A stretch of 64,000 nucleotides of DNA from Flectonema sp. DT1601 (Eukaryota; Euglenozoa; Diplonemea; Diplonemida; Diplonemidae): positions 248,001 through 312,000 of the forward strand of contig OZ025850.1 in assembly GCA_964019425.1 (NCBI GenBank), written 5' to 3'. Below the pieces are notes generated by a model. That model saw only the letters and a program-made list of their open reading frames with translations, was not told the origin of the DNA and ran no database searches. Shown here one piece after another: positions 45,077-58,165 of this stretch (positions are counted from its first letter, which is position 1; each line of letters starts with the position of its first letter). The position numbers and the translations under genes were made by a program.

Positions 45077-47267
45077 GTAACAGTATTCCTAGAAAAGTAT
45101 AAAAACGTTTTTTTTTTTTTTTTTTTTTTTTTTTGTTTGTTTTTTTTTTTTTCTCCCCCTTTTTTTGTTTTTTTTGGGGAAAAAAAAAGAAACTGACAAC
45201 GGTAACCCGAGAGACTGCGTATTTTAACGATCAATACTGACTTACACGGCAACAGTCCAAAACTGTAAATATTGACGTGGGAAACCGTAAAATGCTGCTG
45301 ACAGCTGTTAGAAGCATTTATGACTTTCTGCCTTTCCGGGTTCCACATGAGCGGGAGAAGAAAATGTATCCGAAAGGGGAAGGGAAAATAAATGTAGTAG
45401 TTTAAAAAAAAAAAAAAAAAAAAAAAAACAGAAGATAATTTGTGAATAGCTTACGTTCAAGCACCTAGTGAGGTTTGCTCATGATAATGTCTCCACGACT
45501 AGCAACGGTAGATACATATATCAGAAAAACGAACACTGAAAAATCACAAAATACATTAAAATAACTGCGGAAGCCAACGGCACCGTTTTATTAGTTTTCT
45601 TTCTTTTTCTTTTTTTTCGTGGGGTGATCCGACTCGAGAAGACTAGCACCCAGAAAAAAGAAAGAAAAAAAAGAAAACCAACAACATTACTCAGCAGCAG
45701 TTTTTACTACGCCCCTGAATAGCACTTATTTATAAAGTATAAACCAATTGAGGGGGAACAAACATAAATATAGATAAAGAAAAGTAGGTTACCACACTGC
45801 CGCAACCCCGTGAAGACCGATAGTAGAAACCTGAACGGAAAACAACGAAAAGTAAAAGCACACTAAAGGTTATCTATTGCTCTCTGATACAGGAAAGCAA
45901 AATTGTTAGTGGGAAACACAGCAGTTGGTTTTATAAGTCAAAGAGAGGTAACTCTGTGCCGAAGAGTAAATAGTTATGTAGCACAGATAATGCTCACCGC
46001 CACCACTCTCAAAAACCGAGAGTAGATCGAGGAAAATATAAAAGTTTAATAGAGAAGGGCATTTCTATAAACGGGACCTTGTCATGCCGAAGAATAGAAG
46101 AATTCTGGAATTCCTCGGGTGTTGGGGAGTTGCTCACTTCTGCCAATACCGTAAATAGGGGTGAGGACAACGAACTCTAGCGTAACAAAGAAACAGGAAC
46201 AGATGTAAGAGCTGCAAATGTATAAGTAAAACTCTTTAAAGAATAATGGGGGAAAAAAAGCACAAAAAGCTATGCTTGCATCAACTCCAAAAGGAGTGGC
46301 AGTCCAATCATAAAATACAAGTGTTGTATCGCAAGATATGAATAAGAACCTATCAAAACATAGGAACCCATGAGCTGATTCGTATCGCGCGATACGTTTT
46401 CTTCACAGCCTCCGATGCGCTCATGAGAACCCCCAAAAAAAGAAAAAAAAAATGAAAGGAAAGCGTGAAACTTAAATATAAATAAACCAGTAAACAATAT
46501 TCATTGCTGAAAATGTTGTTTAACGATTCGCCGCTTTGTCTGTTTTTTTTTGTTGTTAGGAATTTTTTGTTAGAAATAAATAGGCTGGGACTAAACTACC
46601 CGAAACGAAAAACAAAAAAAGAAAACTGGTGTCATCTCACTACGAGGTATGATGTAGGAGCGAAAGAGAGTCCCTTTCGTATATCCGAAACACTATGGAT
46701 CTAAATTCAACGAAGATAAACACCAGAACAGAAGAACTACTTTACAGTAGTAGATCAGTTCGATGACAAACAAATGTAATAAATAATTTATTTATGTATA
46801 GCAACTCATAAATACGATTTTGATACTACTTTCTACGCGCTAACACTCCGAGAAGTTCGCTCAGAGAAATATAAAAAATTTAGAGAAGAAAAAAAAAAAA
46901 AAAAACTCAAAGAAGTTTTTAAACAACTATGAGTGGGAAGGTTACTTGATACGATAATTAAATATAAAGGAAACGAGGGGAGTTCTTTTTTTTTTTTTTT
47001 TTTTTTTTTTCAGTAAGGCATAAACCAGATAAGTGTCCGGTAACTTTCTTTTATTTCTTTTTTTTTTCTTCTAATGTAATTACTATGAAATTTAAAAAAA
47101 AAAAATCAACAAGAATGTGGATTCCTCATTGTTTCGTTCTTTTCTTTTTCTTTTTCGGTTGCACACACGATAAAACAAAAGTGTGAGAATTATTTAGTGA
47201 GGTGCTGATTCCTTTTTTTTTTTTTTTTTTTTTTTTTTTTCCTATCTTTAGTCAGAGTTATTCTTTC

Positions 47268-47300
<33 letters not shown>

Positions 47301-48378
47301 GTCGGTAGTTTTTTTTTTTTCAAAGCTTCCCCACGAGACTTTCCATCGAAAGGAAACAGGAGGAAAAATACTCATAAAAAGTTATCGCGTTGTATTCACC
47401 TCTTAATCAATTTTCTACTAAGACACAAAGTCAACTAACATTAAAGGGAGGGAAGACGAATTGAGAAACCAATAAAAACTGTGCTGCTTGGTAAGATTAT
47501 TTCCGTTAAAAAAAAAAAAGAAAATGAGAAAGTCAGTCACGGAGTTGTCTATCGACTTCCATGGAGATCATTATCCCCTAACATAACGATTAAAAAAAAA
47601 GAAAACGATAACAATAAATCACTCGGTTATTTGCTGCACAATTATTTTTTTTTTTCCCCCTTTTTTTTAGGTTATCAAAAATAGATACCAAATCAGAATT
47701 ATGAGAAGACGATTTTCTTTATTATTATAAAATTATTAACAGAAGCCAGAAAGTACGAGAAAATTGTATCGCGAATTTGTTTTATACACCAAGAACTCGA
47801 AAATACCCACTAAGGATTACAATAAAGAACAACAGTTATGATTGAAAAAGCAAAAAAAAAAAAAAAAAAAAGGTTCAAATTAAGAAAAGGAGGTGAACCG
47901 CTCAAGTCCGCTGTTGTTGTTCCAAAAAAAACAAAAATAATAATAATAATAATAACCATTTGACACCTTCCTATTATTTATTTAAAAAGAATTTTATGAA
48001 AAGGAAGATATGTTGATAATGCGGTGTGAAACAGCGACCTGTTTTCCACAACAACATCAAAAGAAGACATGCTTTACAGCAGGTAAAATACAAATGTGAA
48101 AAGTACTCCACGAGGGGATGCAAACACACAAACAATCAGAGATTTAAAAAAAAAAAAAAAAAAAAAATCCTTTCCCATTGGAAGGTTATAAAGGCCGCTA
48201 ATATATAACTTTGCGCGCGTTTGTGTGTGTGGTCAGGTAGCTGTAATTACAGGCACACTTTACGAAAAAAAGAAACATACATAAGCTCAAGTGCCACACC
48301 CGATCATTCTCGTCTAAAAATTAGTTCATAAGCATGTGAATAAAACAACACTATAGACACAAAAAAACATAATTATGG

Positions 48379-48409
<31 letters not shown>

Positions 48410-48775
48410 AACGATACTCGATTAGGATGGCTTTATTCGCAATTAACACAATCCAAATGGAACTCAGCCAACGACTAAAAATTCACATCGGAAGGTCACG
48501 CAAAATACCTATTCCCCATTTTTTTTTTTTTTTTTTGAATGAATCCTAACACGCGCAACAAAAGCAAAAATAACAAAGGATGGGGGAAGGAAAAAAAATA
48601 AACAACGATAGGGAAAACGGCGATGCCACAAGTTGGTAGAAATTACTGTGTCCGGATCTGCTACGTGATTAAGGGAAGGATGAGAAGAAACAAAGACGTT
48701 GTAAAATACCGCAGTACACATGCAGAAATCAAAAAAAAAAAGGGAATTCAAAAACAATTCAAGATTAGCCTTATA

Positions 48776-48892
48776 TTTCGTTGAACGCAGACAGAAATCC
48801 TGTCGCAAAGGGGGAAATAATTCATGACTATAAGAAATAACGGTTTTCAATCCGAATAGTTTCTTATCCAACGTCGGTACAAAAAAAAAAAA
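48776..48892 (+). repeat. SINE-like A-tailed repeat, copy 2
   Basis: It is collinear with 7519-7646: GTTGAACGCAG, GGGAAATA, CATGACTATAAGAAATAACGG, GAATAGTTTCTTATCC and GTCGGTAC before the A run. Confidence 0.55.
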
Positions 48893-49260
48893 GAAACTTA
48901 CAATTGCTTTTACACCACGAGCGTTGTTTGCTGTATGGAATGCTTGACTGGTACCACCATCTAAGCACGCGTCGCTAGAATGTTTATAAAACTCAGCTAA
49001 AACGAAGAGACAAGAGAATATGGGGATAGAGATAGGAGGGGAAATTAGTTAATGCAGCACACTATCACTACTAATTATTCTTTATTATTATTATTTTTCC
49101 TTCACTTCAGAAAAACGAAGATAGAAATTGGGAACGCCGAGTTTTCTTTAACGTGACATGTCATTAAGGTTATAAAAGGGAAAAAAGAAAAGGGGGGGGG
49201 AAAAGGAGAAAAAAAAACACACAACACGATACAACAACACAATTAGAATAAATCCACACA

Positions 49261-49320
49261 TTTTTTATTTATTTGTTTATTTACGAAGCCGGAGAGCCAA
49301 AAGCCGTAGTAGCTGAGTAA
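49261..49320 (-). repeat. Short LINE-like 3' tail ending in (TAAA)n, copy 2
   Basis: It has the same unique end as 45019-45076 (CGAAGCC, GAGAGCCAAAAGCC on the plus strand) and an A/T tetranucleotide tail. The two copies diverge outside this short core. Confidence 0.5.
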
Positions 49321-51374
49321 AAAACACATGTCATTAGGGAAATGTACATCAAAAGAGGCTATACTTTAGCCCATACAAAAAAAAAAAAAAAAAAAATTGA
49401 CTATTAGAATCTGATTTAAAAATAAAACTAAGTCCCAAGCAGATTACAAGAGAGACAACATTGTCTTAAGAGGAAATAAAAATCCTGTAAGCGAAACAAG
49501 ACAATGATAAAAAAAAAAAAAAAAAAAAAAAGTGTCAAAATATTTTCTTATTGGCTGCAACACATGGCGCATAGTACTCCAAAATTGCAGCAAAAAATTA
49601 AAAGTCAGCGATTGAAACAAAAAAAAAAGACCAACAATTTGTCTTTATATTAGGTGGAGTAGAAAAAAAAAATTTGGATTCGTTTGTAAGTTTTTTTATA
49701 ACCTACAAAAACTGAGTTCGGTAACCGAAACAAAAAAAAAAAAAAAAAAAAAACGACTTTTAGATAGACGCATTTTGTAGATTCTTTGTACAGATAATCT
49801 GACGTTGGATGCAATGCATCATACCTCTGTGACTTCATTGGGTCTCCAAGAAGTTTTATAAAAACAGTTTTTTTTTTTTTTTTTTTTTTTTAAAATTTAC
49901 CTGGACATTGTCCGAGCAGTTGCTTGTCCGATAAACTACAGAGGATACTTCGATACACTCTGTGCTTGTCCCAACTAGTCTTTACGTGTACATGAAGCGA
50001 ACACGCTGTCTTCCTCCCCCTCATATATATTAAACAGCTTACAAACATACAACAGTAAACAAATAAAACAGAACCACAAAGAGATACAAGGATCGCACTT
50101 TTAAAAGAAATTTTTAAAAAAAAAAGATAAGACCCCCATCCTGTTCAAAACATCGATCGACCATTTTAGATTTTTTTTTTTTTTTTTTCTTCCAAAGATT
50201 CGATTCAAGAGAACAAACAAACAAAAAAAAAAAGAAAAAAAAAAGAAAAAAAAAAGCGCTAACCAATCATAAATTCACATAATGCAGGCTTGCTGGATCA
50301 TAAAAAGAAAACGCTGAGATACTACATACGCACTGCATAAAATGTGGACAACATGTTCGCATTATACTCCAGTACTAATCTGAGCTTAACAGAGCTCACG
50401 GAGGAGGCTATCTGCCAACATTTTACACAAAAAAAAAAAGAGCGTGCTTCAAAGAGACCGCCCAATCGCAACTGTTCAAATGGTTATTTGGTAAAAAAGG
50501 GAATAAACAAAATAATTTTATAGCAACAAATTTGAAAACATAAAGGGATGTTCGCACTATATATAAAAAAGAAATCCTACTACCAAAGGCTAATATTAAT
50601 TTAATTTAAAAAAAAATTTTTTGAAGTACCGCGCACATGTTTCACGTATCCCCAAACATCAATACAAAAAAGTAACTACCACACGAAGCTACTACTCTTT
50701 GCGAGTACCTAGATTAACGTAATCCAGTCGTAATGAGGTAACTAATAAACAAAAATAGTAAAGACCTAAGGATGAAACGGTACTACAATATTTTGCCATG
50801 GGTTTGGGAGTCACGTACTTAGAATAATAAGACTTATGAACGACACAATCATCTTTATCGGGGATGACAGGTAAATGATAATAATGTTACTAAAAACCGA
50901 GAAGAAAAAGTTTTCAAGACCATGATCACTTTCTCAGTGGAGGGGAAAGGTTCTTTGGTATTGATGGTGGCAGTAGAGATTTTGCAACAATTTTCTGGTT
51001 AAATAAAAAAAAAAATAAACAAAAAAAAAATTCTTTTTTTTTCCCATAATTTTTTTTTTTTGTGAAAGGCCCAGGCAGCAGCAGCCACACATTAAAAATA
51101 TCAGACCACAAGAAGAGTATTTCCCAGGAAACAAGGCGGTGATTCAATTATAAAAATCAGCTCTCTACGAGAAATGGGATCTTACAGGAGGGGCCAAACG
51201 ATATTTAACTAACTCTGGGTTGGGTGAAGAAGCAGTAGGGGGAGACCATTGCTAAAACTGTGTTGAAAACCTTCCAAGAGGGAGACTTCCAATGAAGGGG
51301 AACTACAATATAAAAAGAATTTTTTTTTTTTTTTTTTTATCAATGTTTAAAAAAACGGACTCCACAATTTGTTT

Positions 51375-54300
51375 TAGTTAGTTAGTTAGTTAGTTATTTA
51401 ATCCAACGTTACTGTATATTATGAGTGCTAGGTAACTCACAGTAACAGAGGACCCAATCCGTAGCCATATCCGAAGATTTCGCATGGATTGTTGAAGTAG
51501 CATCGACTGAAAGATTAATAAATACCAATCTCCAGCTTTCCGCCTCGCCTAGCTTATTAAACTATCGAACTAAAAAAAAAAATAAAAATAAAAAAAATAT
51601 AAAATAAAATAAAATAAACAAAAAAAAAAAAATTAATAATAAATAAATAAAAATCATCAAAATTAAAACGGGATAGAACAATTACACTGATAATATACTA
51701 AAGCACTCGTAGAGCATTAACAATTAACGCTAGGTTGGCAGCAGCCATTTATTTGAATCGAACCACACTGGATCGATCCGAGTAAATTTAGAAGACCTTA
51801 TCTTCTCCAGGAATGAGTTAAAATGTTGGTTTTTGTTTTTATCCGAATTCAAGAAACAGTATAACTCCAAGTCCCACAAATGGTCGTAGACTTTTTCGAT
51901 TTCATTTGCGTTATAAACTTCTGAGATCAGTTTTCTGACTTCCTCCTTACACTTCGAATCAAGTGTGGTAACAGTGGAATGAACGGACAAATATTTGACA
52001 AGACGTTGTCGAGGGACCGCTCGACGTAACGGGAAGCTGTCGTGTAGGCTCCTGAGGTCATTCAAGAGCGATATGAGAGCCAATTGGTTTTCAGTAGCAA
52101 AAAACTTGTGTAGATGTTGACCCACATCCTCATCTTGATCATTAAATACCATCTGTGGGAAGTGAATTTGAACAAACATCTTAGTCTCCGGACATTTCGA
52201 TAGTAAATGGTGAGTATCTGTATCTCTTTTATTACAGAAGAGACAGTTTGATAATCCCTTTCTTGGTTGCTTCACAAGCGGATGGTGTCCAGTCCTGAGG
52301 CGGGCGATTTGCATTTCTCCCTCACGGTTAAGATCCGGGTGGAAGCGTTGAGCACCTCTGCCCATTGTCGATAAAGAGTGCACATGTGATGTACTGCGCT
52401 GCTCGTACCAGTTTCTTCGGATTTTATTATTCACTGAACATTGGGTCATCCTGTAGTCAAACTTGACCACTGTTAAGGGAATAGCAGAAGCCGCTGCTTT
52501 GTTGGCGAGAGAATCGGCCATTTCATTTCCGATGATCCCACAGTGTGAGGGGACAAATTGTAGGGTGATCGGACGCTGGAGCAGCGATATTCTCCTAAAT
52601 AATTCGGCATTAGTCGCTGAATGTTGCTTCAGATGTCCACGCTCAAGACTTCGAAGTGCTGACTGACTATCCGTGATTATATTAATCCTCCCACTTGGCA
52701 GGCAAGACGAATACTTTTCAATCAAATTCACTGCTGATAACAGAGCCTGTTGCTCGGCATTATAAATCATCAGAGATGGGTCGTAACGATGTATTTCTTT
52801 GATGCATCTCTTTCCAAAGATTAAAACTGCTGCATTACCACAATGGTAGTTACTTTCTTTATCTTGGAAGTAGGATGCATCTGTATACAGCGAGGCCACT
52901 GACTTTGGGAGGGTCTTAATTTTTCCAAGTGCAGCTAACAAATTCTTGCATGGGTCCATGGACTTACGGAAATCTGCCCAGGAATTGATAATAACATCCG
53001 GGGGTGGTCCCCAAGGAGTCTGGTGATGCGGTAGGCAGAGCATTGATCTTTCATTAGGGGTCACATAAGTCTTGGCATGGGGTTCTGCGTAGAGTTTCCA
53101 CGAGCTAGACTTTTCAGGGTGAACCAACGACCGAGTCGGGCAATCGTCTGGGAGCCTCAGGAAACGTTCGTAGGATAAAGCCAGGACTTTAGCCACGTGT
53201 AGTTTGAACGGGGGAATACTAGATTCTACCGATAATGCAGTTGAGGAGGTCGATTTGGAGCATCCCGTCAGTCTTAGTTGAAGTGAACGAAGTGTATTCT
53301 CAATAAGTTTCAAAGAATTCTGCTTGATATAGGGTGCATAAGAAGCTAGTCCGTAATAGGCCCTAGAGAGGATCAGCCCATAGATTGTTTGTCGGAGAAC
53401 TTCCGTTTTGATTTTAAAAGATGAAACTATCGAAATCAAGCCGATTCCCCGCTTTAGGGTATTTGATAGGTGAGCTAACTGCGATGTAAAAGATAAATCA
53501 TCGTCGATAATTATGCCTAGATACCGCGACTGCGACACACGCCTTAGAGGGATTGCAGCCTTTAGAACGAAAGAACCCTTTGGCGTCCTTTGTGAAAGTT
53601 GAGAGCGGGTCTCAAGGTAGTTACCATTAATTGCAAGTGGGTATACCGGTCCTGTTTTGAAATTGAGCAGAGCTGCGGCACCATCATCCTGATGTATCCT
53701 GATGAAGTCGGCAGAGCCACGGGGAAGGTCGATATCGTCCACCGTAGAGGGAAAATAAAGTCTTGGAAGTCTACAAATACTTCTGTCTGAGAAACGTCCT
53801 CCGAATGCCAAAAATTCAGTCTTGTTCAGAGAGAGGGACATTGCTGAATCAGCGAGCCAGTTCTCCACTTGTCCTATGGCATTGTTCGCCTTGGATTCCA
53901 AATCACTAACCGAAGAGCCACTAACAAACACTGTCAAGTCATCCGCGTATAACAGCTTTAAATCGGCTGTGATGGCATCCGGTAGGGAGTTCACGTACAC
54001 ACGGAATAAGAGCGGTCCTAGAATACTGCCTTGTGGGACCCCCTTTTTGCAAGAAATCGGGCCTGTACGGTTATGGCCGTGGAGAAGATGCGCTACTCGG
54101 TCCGAGAGGAAATTACCAATCCACCTTACATAAGGGACTGGGATGAGTGTTGTAAGCCTACTCATTAGAATATGGTGATCCACATTATCAAACGCACCCG
54201 AGATATCGAAGAAAATCATCGTTGCACATTTCTCATAATTGTTTTTAACTTCAGCTGCAGCTTCGATCATAACGGCTATATTTTCCTCCGCTGACCTACC

Positions 54301-54920
54301 AGGAACAAACCCAGATTGTTTAGGGTCTAGTTTAGAAATCAGCAGATGTTCTAATCTAAAATGGACAAGGGATTCAATGAATTTAGCAACTACTGAGGTC
54401 AATGAGATAGGACGATAGGAGGCGGCATCAGTCGGGTCCTTTTTGCTACCTTTTAGTATAGGGAGAACATGTGCTACTTTCAAACATTTCGGGAAGGTTC
54501 CTCTCTGGAAAGACCAGTTTGCAATACGTAGGAGAACTTCCTTAGCCATATCTCCAAAATGATAAATCATGTTGTTACTTATAGAATCCGGACCGGAGCC
54601 GTCAGACTTTTTCAAAGAATTAAAAACTGCTTGGGCCTCTGCCATTGTAAAAGGAGAGCAACTGGGTTCTGAAAAATCCACCTTTGAAGTATGCGGAATA
54701 AGCAAGGGACGATTGTCAGAAGAATCAGGGAAAAAGCGACGTTTGAGCGCTCCGACGTTCACCTGCGGGGTCTCAATAACCGTTGACTCTCCTTTCAGTT
54801 CTCGTAATTTCTTATAAGTCCAGCTAAAGCCCTTCTTACAACCGTCGATTAGAATAAGTTCAGGGTCCAAATGGCGATGTTTGCGTTTAACCCGTTGTTT
54901 ATTTTGCCTCGTAACTCATA
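51375..54920 (-). mobile_element. 5'-truncated non-LTR retrotransposon (LINE), I superfamily
   Basis: About 3.5 kb. The 3' untranslated region (51375-51729) ends in a (TAAC)n tail, seen on the plus strand as TTAGTTAGTTAGTTAGTTAG. The coding part begins abruptly at about 54915, next to a roughly 25-base T tract (minus strand), so ORF1 and the endonuclease are absent, as expected when reverse transcription stops early. Reverse transcriptase, RNase H and zinc-finger parts are all present in one open frame. I found no clear target-site duplication. The uninterrupted frame suggests a fairly recent insertion. The domain set RT-RNase H-CCHC/CCHH is that of the I superfamily, including the trypanosome ingi/L1Tc group. 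Confidence 0.88.
51730..54915 (-). CDS. LINE ORF2 fragment: reverse transcriptase, RNase H, zinc finger
   Basis: The open frame gives about 1060 residues but no ATG near its 5' end; the first in-frame ATG is at 54645. Numbering from 54870: RT motif A FFDISGAFDNVDHH (220-233), motif B VPQGSILGPLLF (278-289), motif C LLYADDLTVF (306-315) with the catalytic YADD intact, and motif D near KTEFLAF. RNase H shows D663 (LYTDAS), E706, D734 (TDSQSAL) and the PSHCGIIGNEMAD block (774-786). A CLFC...H...C knuckle follows at 876-893. The truncated 5' edge falls in the linker between endonuclease and RT. As it stands the copy cannot retrotranspose by itself because the endonuclease is missing. Confidence 0.9.
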   Translation of the reverse strand, partial: VTRQNKQRVKRKHRHLDPELILIDGCKKGFSWTYKKLRELKGESTVIETPQVNVGALKRRFFPDSSDNRPLLIPHTSKVDFSEPSCSPFTMAEAQAVFNSLKKSDGSGPDSISNNMIYHFGDMAKEVLLRIANWSFQRGTFPKCLKVAHVLPILKGSKKDPTDAASYRPISLTSVVAKFIESLVHFRLEHLLISKLDPKQSGFVPGRSAEENIAVMIEAAAEVKNNYEKCATMIFFDISGAFDNVDHHILMSRLTTLIPVPYVRWIGNFLSDRVAHLLHGHNRTGPISCKKGVPQGSILGPLLFRVYVNSLPDAITADLKLLYADDLTVFVSGSSVSDLESKANNAIGQVENWLADSAMSLSLNKTEFLAFGGRFSDRSICRLPRLYFPSTVDDIDLPRGSADFIRIHQDDGAAALLNFKTGPVYPLAINGNYLETRSQLSQRTPKGSFVLKAAIPLRRVSQSRYLGIIIDDDLSFTSQLAHLSNTLKRGIGLISIVSSFKIKTEVLRQTIYGLILSRAYYGLASYAPYIKQNSLKLIENTLRSLQLRLTGCSKSTSSTALSVESSIPPFKLHVAKVLALSYERFLRLPDDCPTRSLVHPEKSSSWKLYAEPHAKTYVTPNERSMLCLPHHQTPWGPPPDVIINSWADFRKSMDPCKNLLAALGKIKTLPKSVASLYTDASYFQDKESNYHCGNAAVLIFGKRCIKEIHRYDPSLMIYNAEQQALLSAVNLIEKYSSCLPSGRINIITDSQSALRSLERGHLKQHSATNAELFRRISLLQRPITLQFVPSHCGIIGNEMADSLANKAAASAIPLTVVKFDYRMTQCSVNNKIRRNWYEQRSTSHVHSLSTMGRGAQRFHPDLNREGEMQIARLRTGHHPLVKQPRKGLSNCLFCNKRDTDTHHLLSKCPETKMFVQIHFPQMVFNDQDEDVGQHLHKFFATENQLALISLLNDLRSLHDSFPLRRAVPRQRLVKYLSVHSTVTTLDSKCKEEVRKLISEVYNANEIEKVYDHLWDLELYCFLNSDKNKNQHFNSFLEKIRSSKFTRIDPVWFDSNKWLLPT

Positions 54921-55727
54921 CAAGAAAAAAAAAAAAAAAAAAAAAAAAGGTTAGAAACACAGGAAATGAAAAAACTATGTATAAAAATAATAAAAATTAA
55001 TAATTAGCAGAAATCACAGTGTCAACACGCCACGCTAGAATGTGCAGAGGCACAATGCTAAATACCTGATTTCTTCTTACCTACAACAATAGTCACTTTA
55101 TCACACGTGTAACATGCTCCATTCTCAGCGAAGGGTTATTTTTGTTATTTTGTCTTCTTTCGAAGAGAGGCTAACAATCATAAGCAGCTGACACTGCAAA
55201 CACACGCAGGAGGCACGCGACCTGCTTAGAGAGCCGGAGATATTTGACTGCTCTCACAGGCCAGCTGTCAATTTATCTACGAAAAAATAATGGGGGAAAG
55301 GAATGCGAAAAGAAAAACACCAAATCCGACCAAATCCGAGAGGGAAGCCAGTTCAGCAATACCGTAAATTCAAAAAAAATAAACAGATCACCACGTGCTG
55401 AAAAAATAACTGAAAAAGCAAATTAAGAGAAAAAAGGTTGAATCAGAATTACAAAAACGATACCCACGCTGAAGATAATGGTCTTGCCAGTATCAGGGAT
55501 ACTGACATCACATAACATCACAAATGACTACACGATTTCACACTTTTTTTTTTTTTAATCCGATGTACGCCTCACTCTTGCTTTTTAGAATTTCTCAAAT
55601 TGCACAGCTCTTAGTACCTCCGGTGATCGAAAAAAGACTCAACGAATGGTCTACTTGAATCAGCCTAGTGACTCATCACTCATAAAAAGAATGGTTCCTT
55701 TTTTTTTTTTTTTTTTGCAGTAGGATT

Positions 55728-55759
55728 GTTAACAGGGAAAAATATTTTTCCCTGTTAAC
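55728..55759. repeat. Perfect 32-bp palindrome followed by poly-T
   Basis: Two 16-base arms (GTTAACAGGGAAAAAT and its exact complement) meet with no spacer, between a T tract ending TTGCAG and a further run of more than 30 T. It could form a cruciform or RNA hairpin. It resembles a terminator in form, but no gene ends here. Confidence 0.9.
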
Positions 55760-55906
55760 GCTTTTTTTTTTTTTTTTTTTTTTTTTTTTTGAAAAAGTAA
55801 TAAATTTCGTTTAGTAAATTAAAAAAATATAAAAAAATCAACTCAAGAAATATCTATCTACCTGGTTCACAGGTAGTTTGTCGCAGAAATCATGATAATA
55901 GTCAGT

Positions 55907-55942
<36 letters not shown>

Positions 55943-58165
55943 CCCAAAAACACTCAGTGAATCTCAAAAGAAATACATACACACGCTAATTTTTTTTTTT
56001 TTCCCCACCGCAGTTGGCACACATGCGCACAGACAACACGAAACAGGATAAGCCTGAGAAGCGCATGGATAAAATTAATTTTTAACTTTGTCGGGTACAC
56101 AAGTAGCTTTACGATAACTCTGATCGGAGAACAGTGGGTCACTCAACACATCAGAAGAAGGAAGACACTTTAAAGTCAAAATGGGGATGGACAAGGAGGG
56201 GAAACATTTAAGAAAACACGCAACACATACACGCTGAAAATGTAACAAGAACAATTACACCAATGACTAGGACCTGCTTTAGTTAAGAGGGGGAAAAGAC
56301 ACACGCGGAAGAAAAAAAAAAAAAAAAAAAAAAAAACTGAAATGTGAACGGTATCACTTCCAGTTTCTTCTTAGGATGAAAGAAAACAAAAGTCATTACA
56401 CGACGGAGGAACACAATCCAGCTGATTCTAGCTGGAAGAATAACTATCAGTCTGCCTAGTTGTGCATTAGAGCATCAACAACACAATACCAATAGAAAAC
56501 ACGCGAAAGATGATATAAAGAATTTCACTGATTAACTTCTTTACACCCCAAACAGAAATCAGAAGTGGAAAGACATGTTTTTACAACAAGCATAAAACAA
56601 CTACAACGGACCAAACACAGCTATGGAAGATGCCCATCAAAGACTCTGACTGGGTAACTCTATGACGCCGTGATATAAGTAGTTTTCTCTGCCTGATAAC
56701 AAGAACGGAAAGAACGAAGCAAAAAAAAAAAAGCTTTTTAAACTACTTGCCAGCAATTACGAATGATATAAATACACGAACAGCAATCTAGTATAAGATG
56801 CGGGATAGCACCGTAAGTGTTTTTTTTTTTTTTTTTTTTTTACATTACTCAAATCAACGGAATAGAGATCGGGATCGTTTTAAGCGACAAAATTTAAAAA
56901 GCAGGAAGTAAGAAAGAACCATTTAAATACAATACTATCTCCACCGTTTGCGATGATGATTAGTGACAGCCTCTCTCCCCCCTCTAAAGATGTTACTTCA
57001 AAACGAAATGTTTTATGTAAGCCCACCAAAGGGGAATCTTACTTTTAAAAGCCATCACACGGAGTTCAACGAGTATCCGATTTTCTTTGATTGTTAACAC
57101 ACGCTGGGTAACACATACGAGCGACAATGAAGATTGAAGAGATGTGGTAGTGTGACAAGAAAAAGGAAAAAAATAAAATAAACCTTTTCACAGAATCAGG
57201 TCAACAGTTGCACACGGATAGCGAAAGTGATCTATAATCTGTGGTTCCCTGCGGTTACGTTAAAGTAATGCGAAAAGGTTTTTTTTTTTTTTTTTTTTTT
57301 GCCATACTGAAAAAAAAAAAAAAAGAACGAAAAAAAAGGAAGTTCTACTCCAATATCACCAACGGACTAATATCAATGTCTGATAGCTTCACCAACGAAT
57401 GCTCCGACAACAATATTTTTTTTAAAAAAACGAAATCCTTCCACAGACAAAAACAACTTTCACAAGACGTTGTTTGTCTGTAGTCGTGATGAAGGATGAG
57501 TTACGTTATAGAAAAATGATGGAAAGAATTTATCAAAGAATACGCATATAACTGATTTACAAATGTAACAGATATAAACGCATCGTTTTCAATAATAACT
57601 GAAAACGATAAGGATAAGTTAAACAATAAGGAAATGCCACGACGGATTTGCCACACACAAAAAAAAAAAAAAAAAAAAAAAAAAGGAAATGAGACGGCTA
57701 CCGTCTTGTAATTTTAATGAAGGTGTACAGGAAAAAAAATAAATAAATAAAATAATAATAATTGGGGGGAAATAATCTTGTGATTGTTATTTACCTTTTA
57801 CTGTACTGAAAATTAACGATTCAATCAGCGCAAAACAAAAGGGAGAATGGGAAAAAAAAAAAAAAAAAAAAAAAAATGTGTGATCTTATGTACAGAAATA
57901 CACACGTTGTTGTTCAGGGAAAAAACGATGAATAAGCCTTCATATACAATGTTTTAAAGAAATAAATAATAATAATAATTCGTTAGAGACCAGCCAATAG
58001 CATGGCTGCCGTCTACAAACAAGAAGAGAGTGTGACAAGATTCACAACAAGAAATTATTAGGTCTCTTCTATTTTATAAGAATTATATAATGAGAGGGAG
58101 GGGTGAAAAAAAAAAAAAAAAAATTATCATCATCATGAACAAAACGTAAAAAAGGTGGTTTGTTT

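Larger units (their letters stand above)
42956..51374. other. 8.4-kb gene-poor block
   Basis: No supported gene on either strand. It contains two LINE-like 3' tails (45019, 49261), an A-tailed repeat (48776), and numerous A/T runs. The 109-codon minus frame at 43122-43451 starts at GTG and has no recognisable domain; other frames are homopolymer artefacts. The stretch 45840-46250 is less repetitive but shows no long frame. Confidence 0.6.

Noticed and set aside
55728-55800. Rho-independent transcription terminator (hairpin plus T run)
   Set aside because: The genome is eukaryotic and no gene ends here; the T run is one of many.
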